DNA of 64,000 nt, from assembly GCA_022747635.1 (NCBI GenBank), contig JAKTNV010000662.1, positions 1 through 64,000 on the forward strand, read 5' to 3'. Position numbers and translations under genes: made by a program. Below, in pieces: positions 22,183 to 33,971 of the stretch (positions are counted from its first letter, which is position 1; each line of letters opens with the position of its first letter). Under the pieces are notes generated by a model. It saw only the letters and a list, made by a program, of their open reading frames with translations, was not told the origin of the DNA and made no database searches. This DNA comes from Hetaerina americana (lineage: Eukaryota > Arthropoda > Insecta > Odonata > Calopterygidae).

Positions 22183-22431
22183 TGAATGTTTGAGGTGTAT
22201 AGAAGCCCCTTTGGGTTCTAGGTGAAAATCTCAGTCGACACAAATCAAACAAAAATGTTTCCATGGTGTGTATTGTTGTTCATTTTCATCAAATAAATAA
22301 AATAAAACTCAGAATAAATCCTGAAAGACAAGAAATGAGCATAAAAGATGCTTCAGCGCAAGTGTTATTCTTACTATTAGAGCCCAAATTTCTAAAAATA
22401 TTGCGAAAAACCACAATCTTCTTTTTTAGAG
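22183..22431. repeat. Truncated monomer 9 (64-bp deletion), hybrid 3' end
   Basis: 249 bp; junction after 22,205. Its middle box is type 3 (ATAAAACTCAG) but its 3' box is type 1 (CTTACTATTAGAGCCC). The equivalents at 17,666 and 27,631 keep type 3 throughout and are followed by another unit, so a single-monomer loss is likely here. Confidence 0.9.
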
Positions 22432-22728
22432 TGAATGTTTGAGGTGTATAGAAGGCATTTTTTTCATTTTTAGAAAATTTAATTTTTCACATTTTTCCAT
22501 GAAAAGGGCCAATACTCGAGTGAAAATCTCACTCAACACAAATCAAACAAAAATGTTTCCATGGTGTGTATTGTGGTTCATTTTCATCAAATAAACAAAA
22601 TTAAACCCAGAATAAATCCTGAAAGACAAGAAATGAGCATAAAAGATGCTTCAGCGCAAGTGTTATTGTTACTATAAGAGCCCAAATTTCTAAAAATATT
22701 GTTAAAAACCCCAATCTTTATTTTAGAG
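22432..22728. repeat. CTCGAG monomer 5
   Basis: Site at 22,515-22,520. Directly follows the hybrid truncated unit at 22,183; carries GGCATTTTTTTC. Confidence 0.92.
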
Positions 22729-23352
22729 TGAATGTTTGCGGTGTATAGAAGGCAATAATTTCATTTTTAGAAAATTTAATTTTTCTCATTTCTCCATGAA
22801 AAGTGCCAATACCCCCCCCTTTGGGTTCTAGGTGAAAATCTCAGTCGACACAAATCAAACAAAAATGTTTCCATGGTGTGTATTGTTGTTCATTTTCATC
22901 AAATAAACAAAATTAAACCCAGAATAAATCCTGAAAGACAAGAAATGAGCATAAAAGATGCTTCAGCGCAAGTGTTATTCTTATTATAAGAGCCAAAATT
23001 TCTAAAAATATTGCGAAAAACCACAATCTTCTGTTTTAGAGTGAATGTTTGAGGTGTATAGAAGGCATTTATTTCATTTTTAGAAAATTTAATTTTTCAC
23101 ATTTTTCCATGAAAAGTGCCAATACCCCCCCCTTTGGGTTCTAGGTGAAAATCTCACTCGACACAAATCAAACAAAAATGTTTCCATGGTGTGTATTGTT
23201 GTTCATTTTCATCAAATAAACAAAAAAAACCAGAATTAATCCTGAAAGACAAGAAATGAGCATAAAAGATGCTTCAGCGCAAGTGTTAATGTTACTAAAA
23301 GAGCCCACATTTCTAAAAATATTGCGAAAAGCAACAATTTTCAGTTTTAGAG
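22729..23352. repeat. Region II satellite, two units
   Basis: The GGCAATAA unit here has CTCAGTCGACACAAATC rather than CACATATC and ends with CTTATTATAAGAGCC, a mosaic of two unit types. The next unit has AAAAAAAACCAGAATTAATC and GAGCCCACATTTC. Confidence 0.87.
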
Positions 23353-23600
23353 TGAATGTTTGAGGTGTATAGAAGCCCCTTTGGGTTCTAGGTGAAAATC
23401 TCACTCGACACAAATCAAACAAAAATGTTTCCATGGTGTGAATTGTGGTTCATTTTCATCAAATAAACAATATTAAACCCAGAATAAATCCTGAAAGACA
23501 AGAAATGAGCATAAAAGATGCTTCAGCGCAAGTGTTATTGTTACTATAAGAGCCCAAATTTCTAAAAATATTGTTAAAAACCCCAATCTTTATTTTAGAG
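23353..23600. repeat. Truncated monomer 10 (64-bp deletion)
   Basis: 248 bp; junction after 23,375. First unit of a truncated, GGCAAAAA, CTCGAG module. Confidence 0.92.
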
Positions 23601-23914
23601 TGAATGTTTGCGGTGTATAGAAGGCAAAAATTTCATTTTTAGAAAATTTAATTTTTCTCATTTCTCCATGAAAAGTGCCAATACCACCCCCCTTTGGGTT
23701 CTAGGTGAAAATCTCACTCAACACAAATCAAACAAATATGTGCCCATGGTGTGTATTGTTGTTCATTTTCATCAAATAAACAAAATTAAACCCAGAAAAA
23801 ATCCTGAAAGACAAGAAATGAGCATAAAAGATGCTTCAGCGCAAGTGTTATTCTTACTATAAGAGCCCAAATTTCTAAAAATATTGCGAAAAGCAACAAT
23901 TTTCAGTTTTAGAG

Positions 23915-24210
23915 TGAATGTTTGAGGTGTATAGAAGGCATTTATTTCATTTTTAGAAAATTTAATTTTTCACATTTTTCCATGAAAAGGGCCAATACTC
24001 GAGTGAAAATCTCACTCAACACAAATCAAACAAAAATGTTTCCATGGTGTGTATTGTGGTTCATTTAATCAAATAAACAAAATTAAACCCAGAATAAATC
24101 CTGAAAGACAAGAAATGAGCATAAAAGATGCTTCAGCGCAAGTGTTATTGTTACTATAAGAGCCCAAATTTCTAAAAATATTGTTAAAAACCCCAATCTT
24201 TATTTTAGAG
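23915..24210. repeat. CTCGAG monomer 6
   Basis: Site at 23,998-24,003. Sister of the unit at 19,099, with the same CATTTAATCAAAT change. Confidence 0.92.
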
Positions 24211-25772
24211 TGAATGTTTGCGGTGTATAGAAGGCAATAATTTCATTTTTAGAAAATTTAATTTTTCTCATTTCTCCATGAAAAGTGCCAATACCCCCCC
24301 CTTTGGGTTCTAGGTGAAAATCTCAGTCGACACATATCAAACAAAAATGTTTCCATGGTGTGTATTGTTGTTCATTTTCATCAAATAAACAAAATTAAAC
24401 CCAGAATAAGTCCTGAAAAAGTAGAAATGAGCATAAAAGATGCTTCAGCGCAAGTGTTATTCTTACTATTAGAGCCCAAATTTCTAAAAATATTGCGAAA
24501 AACCACAATCTTCTTTTTTAGAGTGAATGTTTGAGGTGTATAGAAGGCATTTATTTCATTTTTAGAAAATTTAATTTTTCACATTTTTCCATGAAAAGTG
24601 CCAATACCCCCCCCTTTGGGTTCTAGGTGAAAATCTCACTCGACACAAATCAAACAAAAATGTTTCCATGGTGTGTATTGTTGTTCATTTTCATCAAATA
24701 AACAAAAAAACCCAGAATTAATCCTGAAAGACAAGAAATGAGCATAAAAGATGCTTCAGCGCAAGTGTTAATGTTACTAAAAGAGCCCAAATTTCTAAAA
24801 ATATTGCGAAAAGCAAAAATTTTCAGTTTTAGAGTGAATGTTTGAGGTGTATAGAAGGCATTTATTTAATTTTTAGAAAATTTAATTTTTCAGATTTTTC
24901 CATGAAAAGTGCCAATACCCCCCCCTTTGGGTTCTAGGTGAAAATCTCAGTCGACACAAATCAAACAAAAACGTTTCCATGGTGTGTATTGTTGTTCATT
25001 TTCATCAAATAAATAAAATAAAACTCAGAATAAATCCTGAAAGACAAGAATTGAGCATAAAAGATGCTTCAGCGCAAGTGTTATTTTTACTAAAAGAGCC
25101 AAAATTTCTAAAAATTATGCGAAAAACAACAATCTTCTATTTTAGAGTGAATGTTTGAGGTGTATAGAAGGCATTTATTTCATTTTTAGAAAATTTAATT
25201 TTTCTCATTTTTCCATGAAAAGTGCCAATACCCCCCCTTTCGGTTCTAGGTGAAAATCTCACTCGACACAAATCAAACAAAAATGTTTCCATGGTGTGTA
25301 TTTTTGTTCATTTTCATCAAATAAACAAAAAAAAACCCAGAATAAATCCTGAAGGACAAGAAATGAGCGTAAAAGATGCTTCAGCGAAAGTGTTATTGTT
25401 ACTATAAGAGCCCAAATTTCTAAAAATATTGTTAAAAACCCCAATCTTTATTTTAGAGTGAATGTTTGCGGTGTATAGAAGGCATTTATTTCATTTTAAG
25501 AAAATTTAATTTTTCACATTTTTCCATGAAAAGTGCCAATACCCCCCCCCTTTGGGTTCTAGGTGAAAATCTCACTCATCACAAATCAAACAAATATGTG
25601 CCCATGGTGTGTATTGTTGTTCATTTTCATCAAATAAACAAAATTAAACCCAGAATAAATCCTGAAAGACAAGAAATGAGCATAAAAGATGCTTCAGCGC
25701 AAGTGTTATTCTTACTATAAGAGCCCAAATTTCTAAAAATATTGCGAAAAGCAACAATTTTCAGTTTTAGAG
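24211..25772. repeat. Region II satellite with a TTTCGGTTC unit, copy 2
   Basis: Five units: GGCAATAA/CACATATC; a GCAACAATTTTCAG-type unit with AGCAAAAATTTTC; a CAAAAACGTTTCC unit; the TTTCGGTTC unit (TCGG at 25,240) with GAGCGTAAAAG; and a unit with CTCACTCATCAC and CAAATATGTGCCC. The last pair recurs near 28,850-29,441. Confidence 0.87.
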
Positions 25773-26069
25773 TGAATGTTTGAGGTGTATAGAAGGCATT
25801 TATTTCATTTTTAGAAAATTTAATTTTTCACATTTTTCCATGAAAAGGGCCAATACTCGAGTGAAAATCTCACTCAACACAAATCAAACAAAAATGTTTC
25901 CATGGTGTGTATTGTGGTTCATTTTCATCAAATAAACAAAATTAAACCCAGAATAAATCCTGAAAGAAAAGAAATGAGCATAAAAGATGCTTCAGCGCAA
26001 GTGTTATTGTTACTATAAGAGCCCAAATTTCTAAAAATATTGTTAAAAACCCCAATCTTTATTTTAGAG
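25773..26069. repeat. CTCGAG monomer 7
   Basis: Site at 25,856-25,861. Carries GAAAGAAAAGAAATG instead of GAAAGACAAGAAATG, shared with the units at 20,330 and 29,442. Opens the third cassette. Confidence 0.92.
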
Positions 26070-27630
26070 TGAATGTTTGCGGTGTATAGAAGGCAATAAT
26101 TTCATTTTTAGAAAATTTAATTTTTCTCATTTCTCCATGAAAAGTGCCAATACCCCCCCCTTTGGGTTCTAGGTGAAAATCTCAGTCGACACATATCAAA
26201 CAAAAATGTTTCCATGGTGTGTATTGTTGTTCATTTTCATCAAATAAACAAAATTAAACCCAGAATAAGTCCTGAAAAAGTAGAAATGAGCATAAAAGAT
26301 GCTTCAGCGCAAGTGTTATTCTTACTATTAGAGCCCAAATTTCTAAAAATATTGCGAAAAACCACAATCTTCTTTTTTAGAGTGAATGTTTGAGGTGTAT
26401 AGAAGGCATTTATTTCATTTTTAGACAATTTAATTTTTCACATTTTTCCATGAAAAGTGCCAATACCCCCCCTTTGGGTTCTAGGTGAAAATCTCACTCG
26501 ACACAAATCAAACAAAAATGTTTCCATGGTGTGTATTGTTGTTCATTTTCATCAAATAAACAAAAAAACCCAGAATTAATCCTGAAAGACAAGAAATGAG
26601 CATAAAAGATGCTTCAGCGCAAGTGTTAATGTTACTAAAAGAGCCCAAATTTCTAAAAATATTGCGAAAAGCAACAATTTTCAGTTTTAGAGTGAATGTT
26701 TGAGGTGTATAGAAGGCATTTATTTAATTTTTAGAAAATTTAATTTTTCAGATTTTTCCATGAAAAGGGCCAATACCCCCCCCTTTGGGTTCTAGGTGAA
26801 AATCTCACTCGACACAAATCAAACAAAAATGTTTCCATGGTGTGTATTGTTGTTCATTTTCATCAAATAAACAAAATTAAACCCAGAATAAATCCTGAAA
26901 GACAAGAAATGAGCATAAAAGATGCTTCAGCGCAAGTGTTATTCTTATTATAAGAGCCAAAATTTCTAAAAATATTGCGAAAAACCACAATCTTCTGTTT
27001 TAGAGTGAATGTTTGAGGTGTATAGAAGGCATTTATTTCATTTTTAGAAAATTTAATTTTTCACATTTTTTCATGAAAAGTGCCAATACCCCCCCCTTTG
27101 GGTTCTAGGTGAAAATCTCACTCGACACAAATCAAACAAAAATGTTTCCATGGTGTGTATTGTTGTTCATTTTCATCAAATAAACAAAATTAAACCCAGA
27201 ATAAGTCCTGAAAAAGTAGAAATGAGCATAAAAGATGCTTCAGCGCAAGTGTTATTCTTACTATTAGAGCCAAAATTTCTAAAAATATTGCGAAAAACCA
27301 CAATCTTCTTTTTTAGAGTGAATGTTTGAGGTGTATAGAAGGTATTTATTTCATTTTTAGAAAATTTAATTTTTCACATTTTTCCATGAAAAGGGCCAAT
27401 ACCCCCCCCTTTGGGTTCTAGGTGAAAATCTCACTCGACACAAATCAAACAAAAATGTTTCCATGGTGTGTATTGTGGTTCATTTTCATCAAATAAACAA
27501 AAAAAACCCAGAATTAATCCTGAAAGACAAGAAATGAGCATAAAAGATGCTTCAGCGCAAGTGTTAATGTTACTAAAAGAGCCCAAATTTCTAAAAATAT
27601 TGCGAAAAGCAACAATTTTCAGTTTTAGAG

Positions 27631-27879
27631 TGAATGTTTGAGGTGTATAGAAGCCCCTTTGGGTTCTAGGTGAAAATCTCAGTCGACACAAATCAAACAA
27701 AAATGTTTCCATGGTGTGTATTGTTGTTCATTTTCATCAAATAAATAAAATAAAACTCAGAATAAATCCTGAAAGACAAGAAATGAGCATAAAAGATGCT
27801 TCAGCGCAAGTGTTATTGTTACTAAAAGAGCCAAAATTTCTAAAACTTTTGCGAAAAAACACAATCTTCTATTTTAGAG
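27631..27879. repeat. Truncated monomer 11 (64-bp deletion)
   Basis: 249 bp; junction after 27,653. Last unit of the third seven-monomer cassette. Confidence 0.92.
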
Positions 27880-29441
27880 TGAATGTTTGAGGTGTATAGA
27901 AGGCATTTATATCATTTTTAGAAAATTTAATTTTTCTCATTTTTCCATGAAAAGTGGCAATACCCCCCCTTTGGGTTCTAGGTGAAAATCTCAGTCGACA
28001 CAAATCAAAAAAAAATGTTTCCATGGTGTGTATTGTTGTTCATTTTCATCAAATAAACAAAATTAAACCCAGAATAAGTCCTGAAAAAGTAGAAATGAGC
28101 ATAAAAGATGCTTCAGCGCAAGTGTTATTCTTACTATTAGAGCCCAAATTTCTAAAAATATTGCGAAAAACCACAATCTTCTTTTTTAGAATGAATGTTT
28201 GAGGTGTATAGAAGGCATTTATTTCATTTTTAGAAAATTTAATTTTTCACATTTTTCCATGAAAAGGGCCAATACCCCCCCCTTTGGGTTCTAGGTGAAA
28301 ATCTCACTCGACACAAATCAAACAAAAATGTTTCCATGGTGTGTATTGTGGTTCGATTTCATCAAATAAACAAAAAAACCCAGAATTAATCCTGAAAGAC
28401 AAGAAATGAGCATAAAAGATGCTTCAGCGCAAGTGTTAATGTTACTAAAAGAGCCCAAATTTCTAAAAATATTGCGAAAAGCAACAATTTTCAGTTTTAG
28501 AGTGAATGTTTGAGGTGTATAGAAGGCATTTATTTAATTTTTAGAAAATTTAATTTTTCAGATTTTTCCATGAAAAGTGCCAATACCCCCCCCTTTGGGT
28601 TCTAGGTGAAAATCTCAGTCGACACAAATCAAACAAAAACGTTTCCATGGTGTGTATTGTTGTTCATTTTCATCAAATAAATAAAATAAAACTCAGAATA
28701 AATCCTGAAAGACAAGAATTGAGCATAAAAGATGCTTCAGCGCAAGTGTTATTTTTACTAAAAGAGCCAAAATTTCTAAAAATTTTGCGAAAAACAACAA
28801 TCTTCTATTTTAGAGTGAATGTTTGAGGTGTATAGAAGGCATTTATTTCATTTTTAGAAAATTTAATTTTTCTCATTTTTCCATGAAAAGTGCCAATACC
28901 CCCCCTTTCGGTTCTAGGTGAAAATCTCACTCGACACAAATCAAACAAAAATGTTTCCATGGTGTGTATTTTTGTTCATTTTCATCAAATAAACAAAAAA
29001 AACCCAGAATAAATCCTGAAGGACAAGAAATGAGCATAAAAGATGCTTCAGCGAAAGTGTTATTCTTACTATTAGAGCCCAAATTTCTAAAAATATTGTT
29101 AAAAACCCCAATCTTTATTTTAGAGTGAATGTTTGCGGTGTATAGAAGGCATTTATTTCATTTTAAGAAAATTTAATTTTTCACATTTTTCCATGAAAAG
29201 TGCCAATACCCCCCCCCCCTTTGGGTTCTAGGTGAAAATCTCACTCATCACAAATCAAACAAATATGTGCCCATGGTGTGTATTGTTGTTCATTTTCATC
29301 AAATAAACAAAATTGAACCCAGAATAAATCCTGAAAGACAAGAAATGAGCATAAAAGATGCTTCAGCGCAAGTGTTATTCTTACTATAAGAGCCCAAATT
29401 TCTAAAAATATTGCGAAAAGCAACAATTTTCAGTTTTAGAG
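27880..29441. repeat. Region II satellite with a TTTCGGTTC unit, copy 3
   Basis: Five units following cassette 3, with a CAAAAAAAAATG-type A-run first, TTGTGGTTCGATTTC at about 28,347, then the CAAAAACGTTTCC, TTTCGGTTC (TCGG at 28,908) and CTCACTCATCAC units. The C-run near 29,211 is about ten long. Confidence 0.87.
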
Positions 29442-29738
29442 TGAATGTTTGAGGTGTATAGAAGGCATTTATTTCATTTTTAGAAAATTTAATTTTTCAC
29501 ATTTTTCCATGAAAAGGGCCAATACTCGAGTGAAAATCTCACTCAACACAAATCAAACAAAAATGTTTCCATGGTGTGTATTGTGGTTCATTTTCATCAA
29601 ATAAACAAAATTAAACCCAGAATAAATCCTGAAAGAAAAGAAATGAGCATAAAAGATGCTTCAGCGCAAGTGTTATTGTTACTATAAGAGCCCAAATTTC
29701 TAAAAATATTGTTAAAAACCCCAATCTTTATTTTAGAG
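29442..29738. repeat. CTCGAG monomer 8
   Basis: Site at 29,525-29,530. Shares GAAAGAAAAG with the openers at 20,330 and 25,773. Opens the fourth cassette. Confidence 0.92.
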
Positions 29739-31298
29739 TGAATGTTTGCGGTGTATAGAAGGCAATAATTTCATTTTTAGAAAATTTAATTTTTCTCATT
29801 TCTCCATGAAAAGTGCCAATACCCCCCCCTTTGGGTTCTAGGTGAAAATCTCAGTCGACACATATCAAACAAAAATGTTTCCATGGTGTGTATTGTTGTT
29901 CATTTTCATCAAATAAACAAAATTAAACCCAGAATAAGTCCTGAAAAAGTAGAAATGAGCATAAAAGATGCTTCAGCGCAAGTGTTATTCTTACTATTAG
30001 AGCCCAAATTTCTAAAAATATTGCGAAAAACCACAATCTTCTTTTTTAGAGTGAATGTTTGAGGTGTATAGAAGGCATTTATTTCATTTTTAGAAAATTT
30101 AATTTTTCACATTTTTCCATGAAAAGTGCCAATACCCCCCCCTTTGGGTTCTAGGTGAAAATCTCACTCGACACAAATCAAACAAAAATGTTTCCATGGT
30201 GTGTATTGTTGTTCATTTTCATCAAATAAACAAAAAAACCCAGAATTAATCCTGAAAGACAAGAAATGAGCATAAAAGATGCTTCAGCGCAAGTGTTAAT
30301 GTTACTAAAAGAGCCCAAATTTCTAAAAATATTGCGAAAAGCAACAATTTTCAGTTTTAGAGTGAATGTTTGAGGTGTATAGAAGGCATTTATTGAATTT
30401 TTAGAAAATTTAATTTTTAGATTTTTCCATGAAAAGGGCCAATACCCCCCCCTTTGGGTTCTAGGTGAAAATCTCACTCGACACAAATCAAACAAAAATG
30501 TTTCCATGGTGTGTATTGTTGTTCATTTTCATCAAATAAACAAAATTAAACCCAGAATAAATCCTGAAAGACAAGAAATGAGCATAAAAGATGCTTCAGC
30601 GCAAGTGTTATTCTTATTATAAGAGCCAAAATTTCTAAAAATATTGCGAAAAACCACAATCTTCTGTTTTAGAGTGAATGTTTGAGGTGTATAGAAGGCA
30701 TTTATTTCATTTTTTAAAAATTTAATTTTTCACATTTTTCCATGAAAAGTGCCAATACCCCCCCCTTTGGGTTCTAGGTGAAAATCTCACTCGACACAAA
30801 TCAAACAAAAATGTTTCCATGGTGTGTATTGTTGTTCATTTTCATCAAATAAACAAAATTAAACCCAGAATAAGTCCTGAAAAAGTAGAAATGAGCATAA
30901 AAGATGCTTCAGCGCAAGTGTTATTCTTACTATTAGAGCCAAAATTTCTAAAAATATTGCGAAAAACCACAATCTTCTTTTTTAGAGTGAATGTTTGAGG
31001 TGTATAGAAGGTATTTATTTCATTTTTAGAAAATTTAATTTTTCACATTTTTCCATGAAAAGGGCCAATACCCCCCCCTTTGGGTTCTAGGTGAAAATCT
31101 CACTCGACACAAATCAAACAAAAATGTTTCCATGGTGTGTATTGTGGTTCATTTTCATCAAATAAACAAAAAAACCCAGAATTAATCCTGAAAGACAAGA
31201 AATGAGCATAAAAGATGCTTCAGCGCAAGTGTTAATGTTACTAAAAGAGCCCAAATTTCTAAAAATATTGCGAAAAGCAACAATTTTCAGTTTTAGAG

Positions 31299-31547
31299 TG
31301 AATGTTTGAGGTGTATAGAAGCCCCTTTGGGTTCTAGGTGAAAATCTCAGTCGACACAAATCAAACAAAAATGTTTCCATGGTGTGTATTGTTGTTCATT
31401 TTCATCAAATAAATAAAATAAAACTCAGAATAAATCCTGAAAGACAAGAAATGAGCATAAAAGATGCTTCAGCGCAAGTGTTATTGTTACTAAAAGAGCC
31501 AAAATTTCTAAAACTTTTGCGAAAAAACACAATCTTCTATTTTAGAG
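31299..31547. repeat. Truncated monomer 12 (64-bp deletion)
   Basis: 249 bp; junction after 31,321. Last unit of the fourth seven-monomer cassette, 3,668 bp after its counterpart at 27,631. Confidence 0.92.
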
Positions 31548-32172
31548 TGAATGTTTGAGGTGTATAGAAGGCATTTATATCATTTTTAGAAAATTTAATT
31601 TTTCTCATTTTTCCATGAAAAGTGGCAATACCCCCCCTTTGGGTTCTAGGTGAAAATCTCAGTCGACACAAATCAAAAAAAAATGTTTCCATGGTGTGTA
31701 TTGTTGTTCATTTTCATCAAATAAACAAAATTAAACCCAGAATAAGTCCTGAAAAAGTAGAAATGAGCATAAAAGATGCTTCAGCGCAAGTGTTATTCTT
31801 ACTATTAGAGCCCAAATTTCTAAAAATATTGCGAAAAACCACAATCTTCTTTTTTAGAATGAATGTTTGAGGTGTATAGAAGGCATTTATTTCATTTTTA
31901 GAAAATTTAATTTTTCACATTTTTCCATGAAAAGGGCCAATACCCCCCCCTTTGGGTTCTAGGTGAAAATCTCACTCGACACAAATCAAACAAAAATGTT
32001 TCCATGGTGTGTATTGTTGTTCATTTTCATCAAATAAACAAAATTAAACCCAGAATAAATCCTGAAAGACAAGAAATGAGCATAAAAGATGCTTCAGCGC
32101 AAGTGTTAATGTTACTAAAAGAGCCCAAATTTCTAAAAATATTGCGAAAAGCAACAATTTTCAGTTTTAGAG
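31548..32172. repeat. Region II satellite, two units after cassette 4
   Basis: The first unit matches the one after cassette 3 (GGCATTTATATC, CAAAAAAAAATG). The second has TTGTTGTTC and the AAATTAAACCC middle box joined to the GTTAATGTTAC 3' box, where its cassette-3 counterpart has TTGTGGTTCG and AAAAAACCCAG. It is a mosaic unit. Confidence 0.86.
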
Positions 32173-32419
32173 TGAATGTTTGAGGTGTATAGAAGCCCCT
32201 TTGGGTTCTAGGTGAAAATCTCACTCGACACAAATCAAACAAAAATGTTTCCATGGTGTGAATTGTGGTTCATTTTCATCAAATAAACAAAATTAAACCC
32301 AGAATAAATCCTGAAAGACCAGAAATGAGCATAAAAGATGCTTCAGCGCAAGTGTTATTGTTACTATAAGAGCCCAAATTTCGAAAATATTGTTAAAAAC
32401 CCCAATCTTTATTTTAGAG
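32173..32419. repeat. Truncated monomer 13 (64-bp deletion)
   Basis: 247 bp; junction after 32,195. Followed by the GGCAAAAA unit and a CTCGAG unit, as at 15,245, 18,537 and 23,353. Confidence 0.92.
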
Positions 32420-32733
32420 TGAATGTTTGCGGTGTATAGAAGGCAAAAATTTCATTTTTAGAAAATTTAATTTTTCTCATTTCTCCATGAAAAGTGCCAA
32501 TACCACCCCCCTTTGGGTTCTAGGTGAAAATCTCACTCAACACAAATCAAACAAATATGTGCCAATGGTGTGTATTGTTGTACATTTTCATCAAATAAAC
32601 AAAATTAAACCCAGAATAAATCCTGAAAGACAAGAAATGAGCATAAAAGATGCTTCAGCGCAAGTGTTATTCTTACTATAAGAGCCCAAATTTCTAAAAA
32701 TATTGCGAAAAGCAACAATTTTCAGTTTTAGAG

Positions 32734-33030
32734 TGAATGTTTGAGGTGTATAGAAGGCATTTATTTCATTTTTAGAAAATTTAATTTTTCACATTTTTCC
32801 ATGAAAAGGGCCAATACTCGAGTGAAAATCTCACTCAACACAAATCAAACAAAAATGTTTCCATGGTGTGTATTGTAGTTCATTTTCATCAAATAAACAA
32901 AATTAAACCCAGAATAAATCCTGAAAGACAAGAAATGAGCATAAAAGATGCTTCAGCGCAAGTGTTATTGTTACTATAAGAGCCCAAATTTCTAAAAATA
33001 TTGTTAAAAACCCCAATCTTTATTTTAGAG
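32734..33030. repeat. CTCGAG monomer 9
   Basis: Site at 32,817-32,822. Has TTGTAGTTCATT, private to this unit. Followed by a hybrid monomer at 33,031. Confidence 0.92.
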
Positions 33031-33343
33031 TGAATGTTTGCGGTGTATAGAAGGCAATAATTTCATTTTTAGAAAATTTAATTTTTCTCATTTTTCCATG
33101 AAAAGTGCCAATACCCCCCCCTTTGGGTTCTAGGTGAAAATCTCAGTCGACACATATCAAACAAAAATGTTTCCATGGTGTGTATTGTTGTTCATTTTCA
33201 TCAAATAAACAAAATTAAACCCAGAATAAGTCCTGAAAAAGTAGAAATGAGCATAAAAGATGCTTCAGCGCAAGTGTTAATGTTACTAAAAGAGCCCAAA
33301 TTTCTAAAAATATTGCGAAAAGCAACAATTTTCAGTTTTAGAG
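33031..33343. repeat. Hybrid monomer (single-unit loss)
   Basis: The left part is the GGCAATAA/CACATATC unit with middle box AATAAGTCCTGAAAAAGTAG, normally followed by the CTTACTATTAG end. Here it switches to GTTAATGTTACTAAAAG and GCAACAATTTTCAG, the end of the following unit at 29,739-30,362. One 313-bp unit stands where two are expected, with the switch inside the conserved core between about 33,250 and 33,281. Confidence 0.87.
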
Positions 33344-33971
33344 TGAATGTTTGAGGTGTATAGAAGGCATTTATTTAATTTTTAGAAAATTTAATTTTTC
33401 AGATTTTTCCATGAAAAGTGCCAATACCCCCCCCTTTGGGTTCTAGGTGAAAATCTCAGTCGACACAAATCAAACAAAAACGTTTCCATGGTGTGTATTG
33501 TTGTTCATTTTCATCAAATAAATAAAATAAAACTCAGAATAAATCCTGAAAGACAAGAATTGAGCATAAAAGATGCTTCAGCGCAAGTGTTATTTTTACT
33601 AAAAGAGCCAAAATTTCTAAAAATTTTGCGAAAAACAACAATCTTCTATTTTAGAGTGAATGTTTGAGGTGTATAGAAGGCATTTATTTCATTTTTAGAA
33701 AATTTAATTTTTCTCATTTTTCCATGAAAAGTGCCAATACCCCCCCCCCTTTGGGTTCTAGGTGAAAATCTCACTCAACACAAATCAAACAAATATGTGC
33801 CCATGGTGTGTATTGTTGTTCATTTTCATCAAATAAACAAAATTAAACCTAGAATAAATCGTGAAAGACAAGAAATGAGCATAAAAGATGCTTCAGCGCA
33901 AGTATTATTCTTACTATAAGAGCCCAAATTTCTAAAAATATTGCGAAAAGCAACAATTTTCAGTTTTAGAG
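33344..33971. repeat. Region II satellite, two units
   Basis: A TTTAATTTTTAG/CAGATTTTTCC unit with CAAAAACGTTTCC and the GTTATTTTTACTAAAAG end, then a unit with CAAATATGTGCCC. Private changes include AAACCTAGAATAAATCGTG near 33,844 and GAGGTCTATAG near 33,982. Confidence 0.86.

Larger units (their letters stand above)
20330..22431. repeat. Seven-monomer cassette, copy 2 (2,102 bp)
   Basis: Same order as 15,808-17,914, 5 bp shorter because the C-run is only three long at about 21,647-21,649. Ends in the hybrid truncated unit at 22,183. Confidence 0.88.
23353..24210. repeat. Truncated / GGCAAAAA / CTCGAG module, copy 3
   Basis: Sister of the module at 18,537. The GGCAAAAA unit has CCCAGAAAAAATCC, a private change. 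Confidence 0.88.
25773..27879. repeat. Seven-monomer cassette, copy 3 (2,107 bp)
   Basis: Same unit order. Copies 3 and 4 lie 3,668-3,669 bp apart from site to site and share the units between them, so they belong to a longer repeat of about 3.67 kb. Confidence 0.88.
29442..31547. repeat. Seven-monomer cassette, copy 4 (2,106 bp)
   Basis: Same unit order. Private changes include TTATTGAATTTTTAG and a missing C in TTTTTAGATTTTTCC near 30,393-30,425, and TTTTTTAAAAATTTAA near 30,711. Confidence 0.88.
32173..33030. repeat. Truncated / GGCAAAAA / CTCGAG module, copy 4
   Basis: Spacing from truncated to CTCGAG unit is 561 bp. Private changes are TTTCGAAAATATTG at about 32,380 and TGTGCCAATGG at about 32,559. 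Lacks the AACAATATTAAAC change of copies 2 and 3. Confidence 0.87.
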
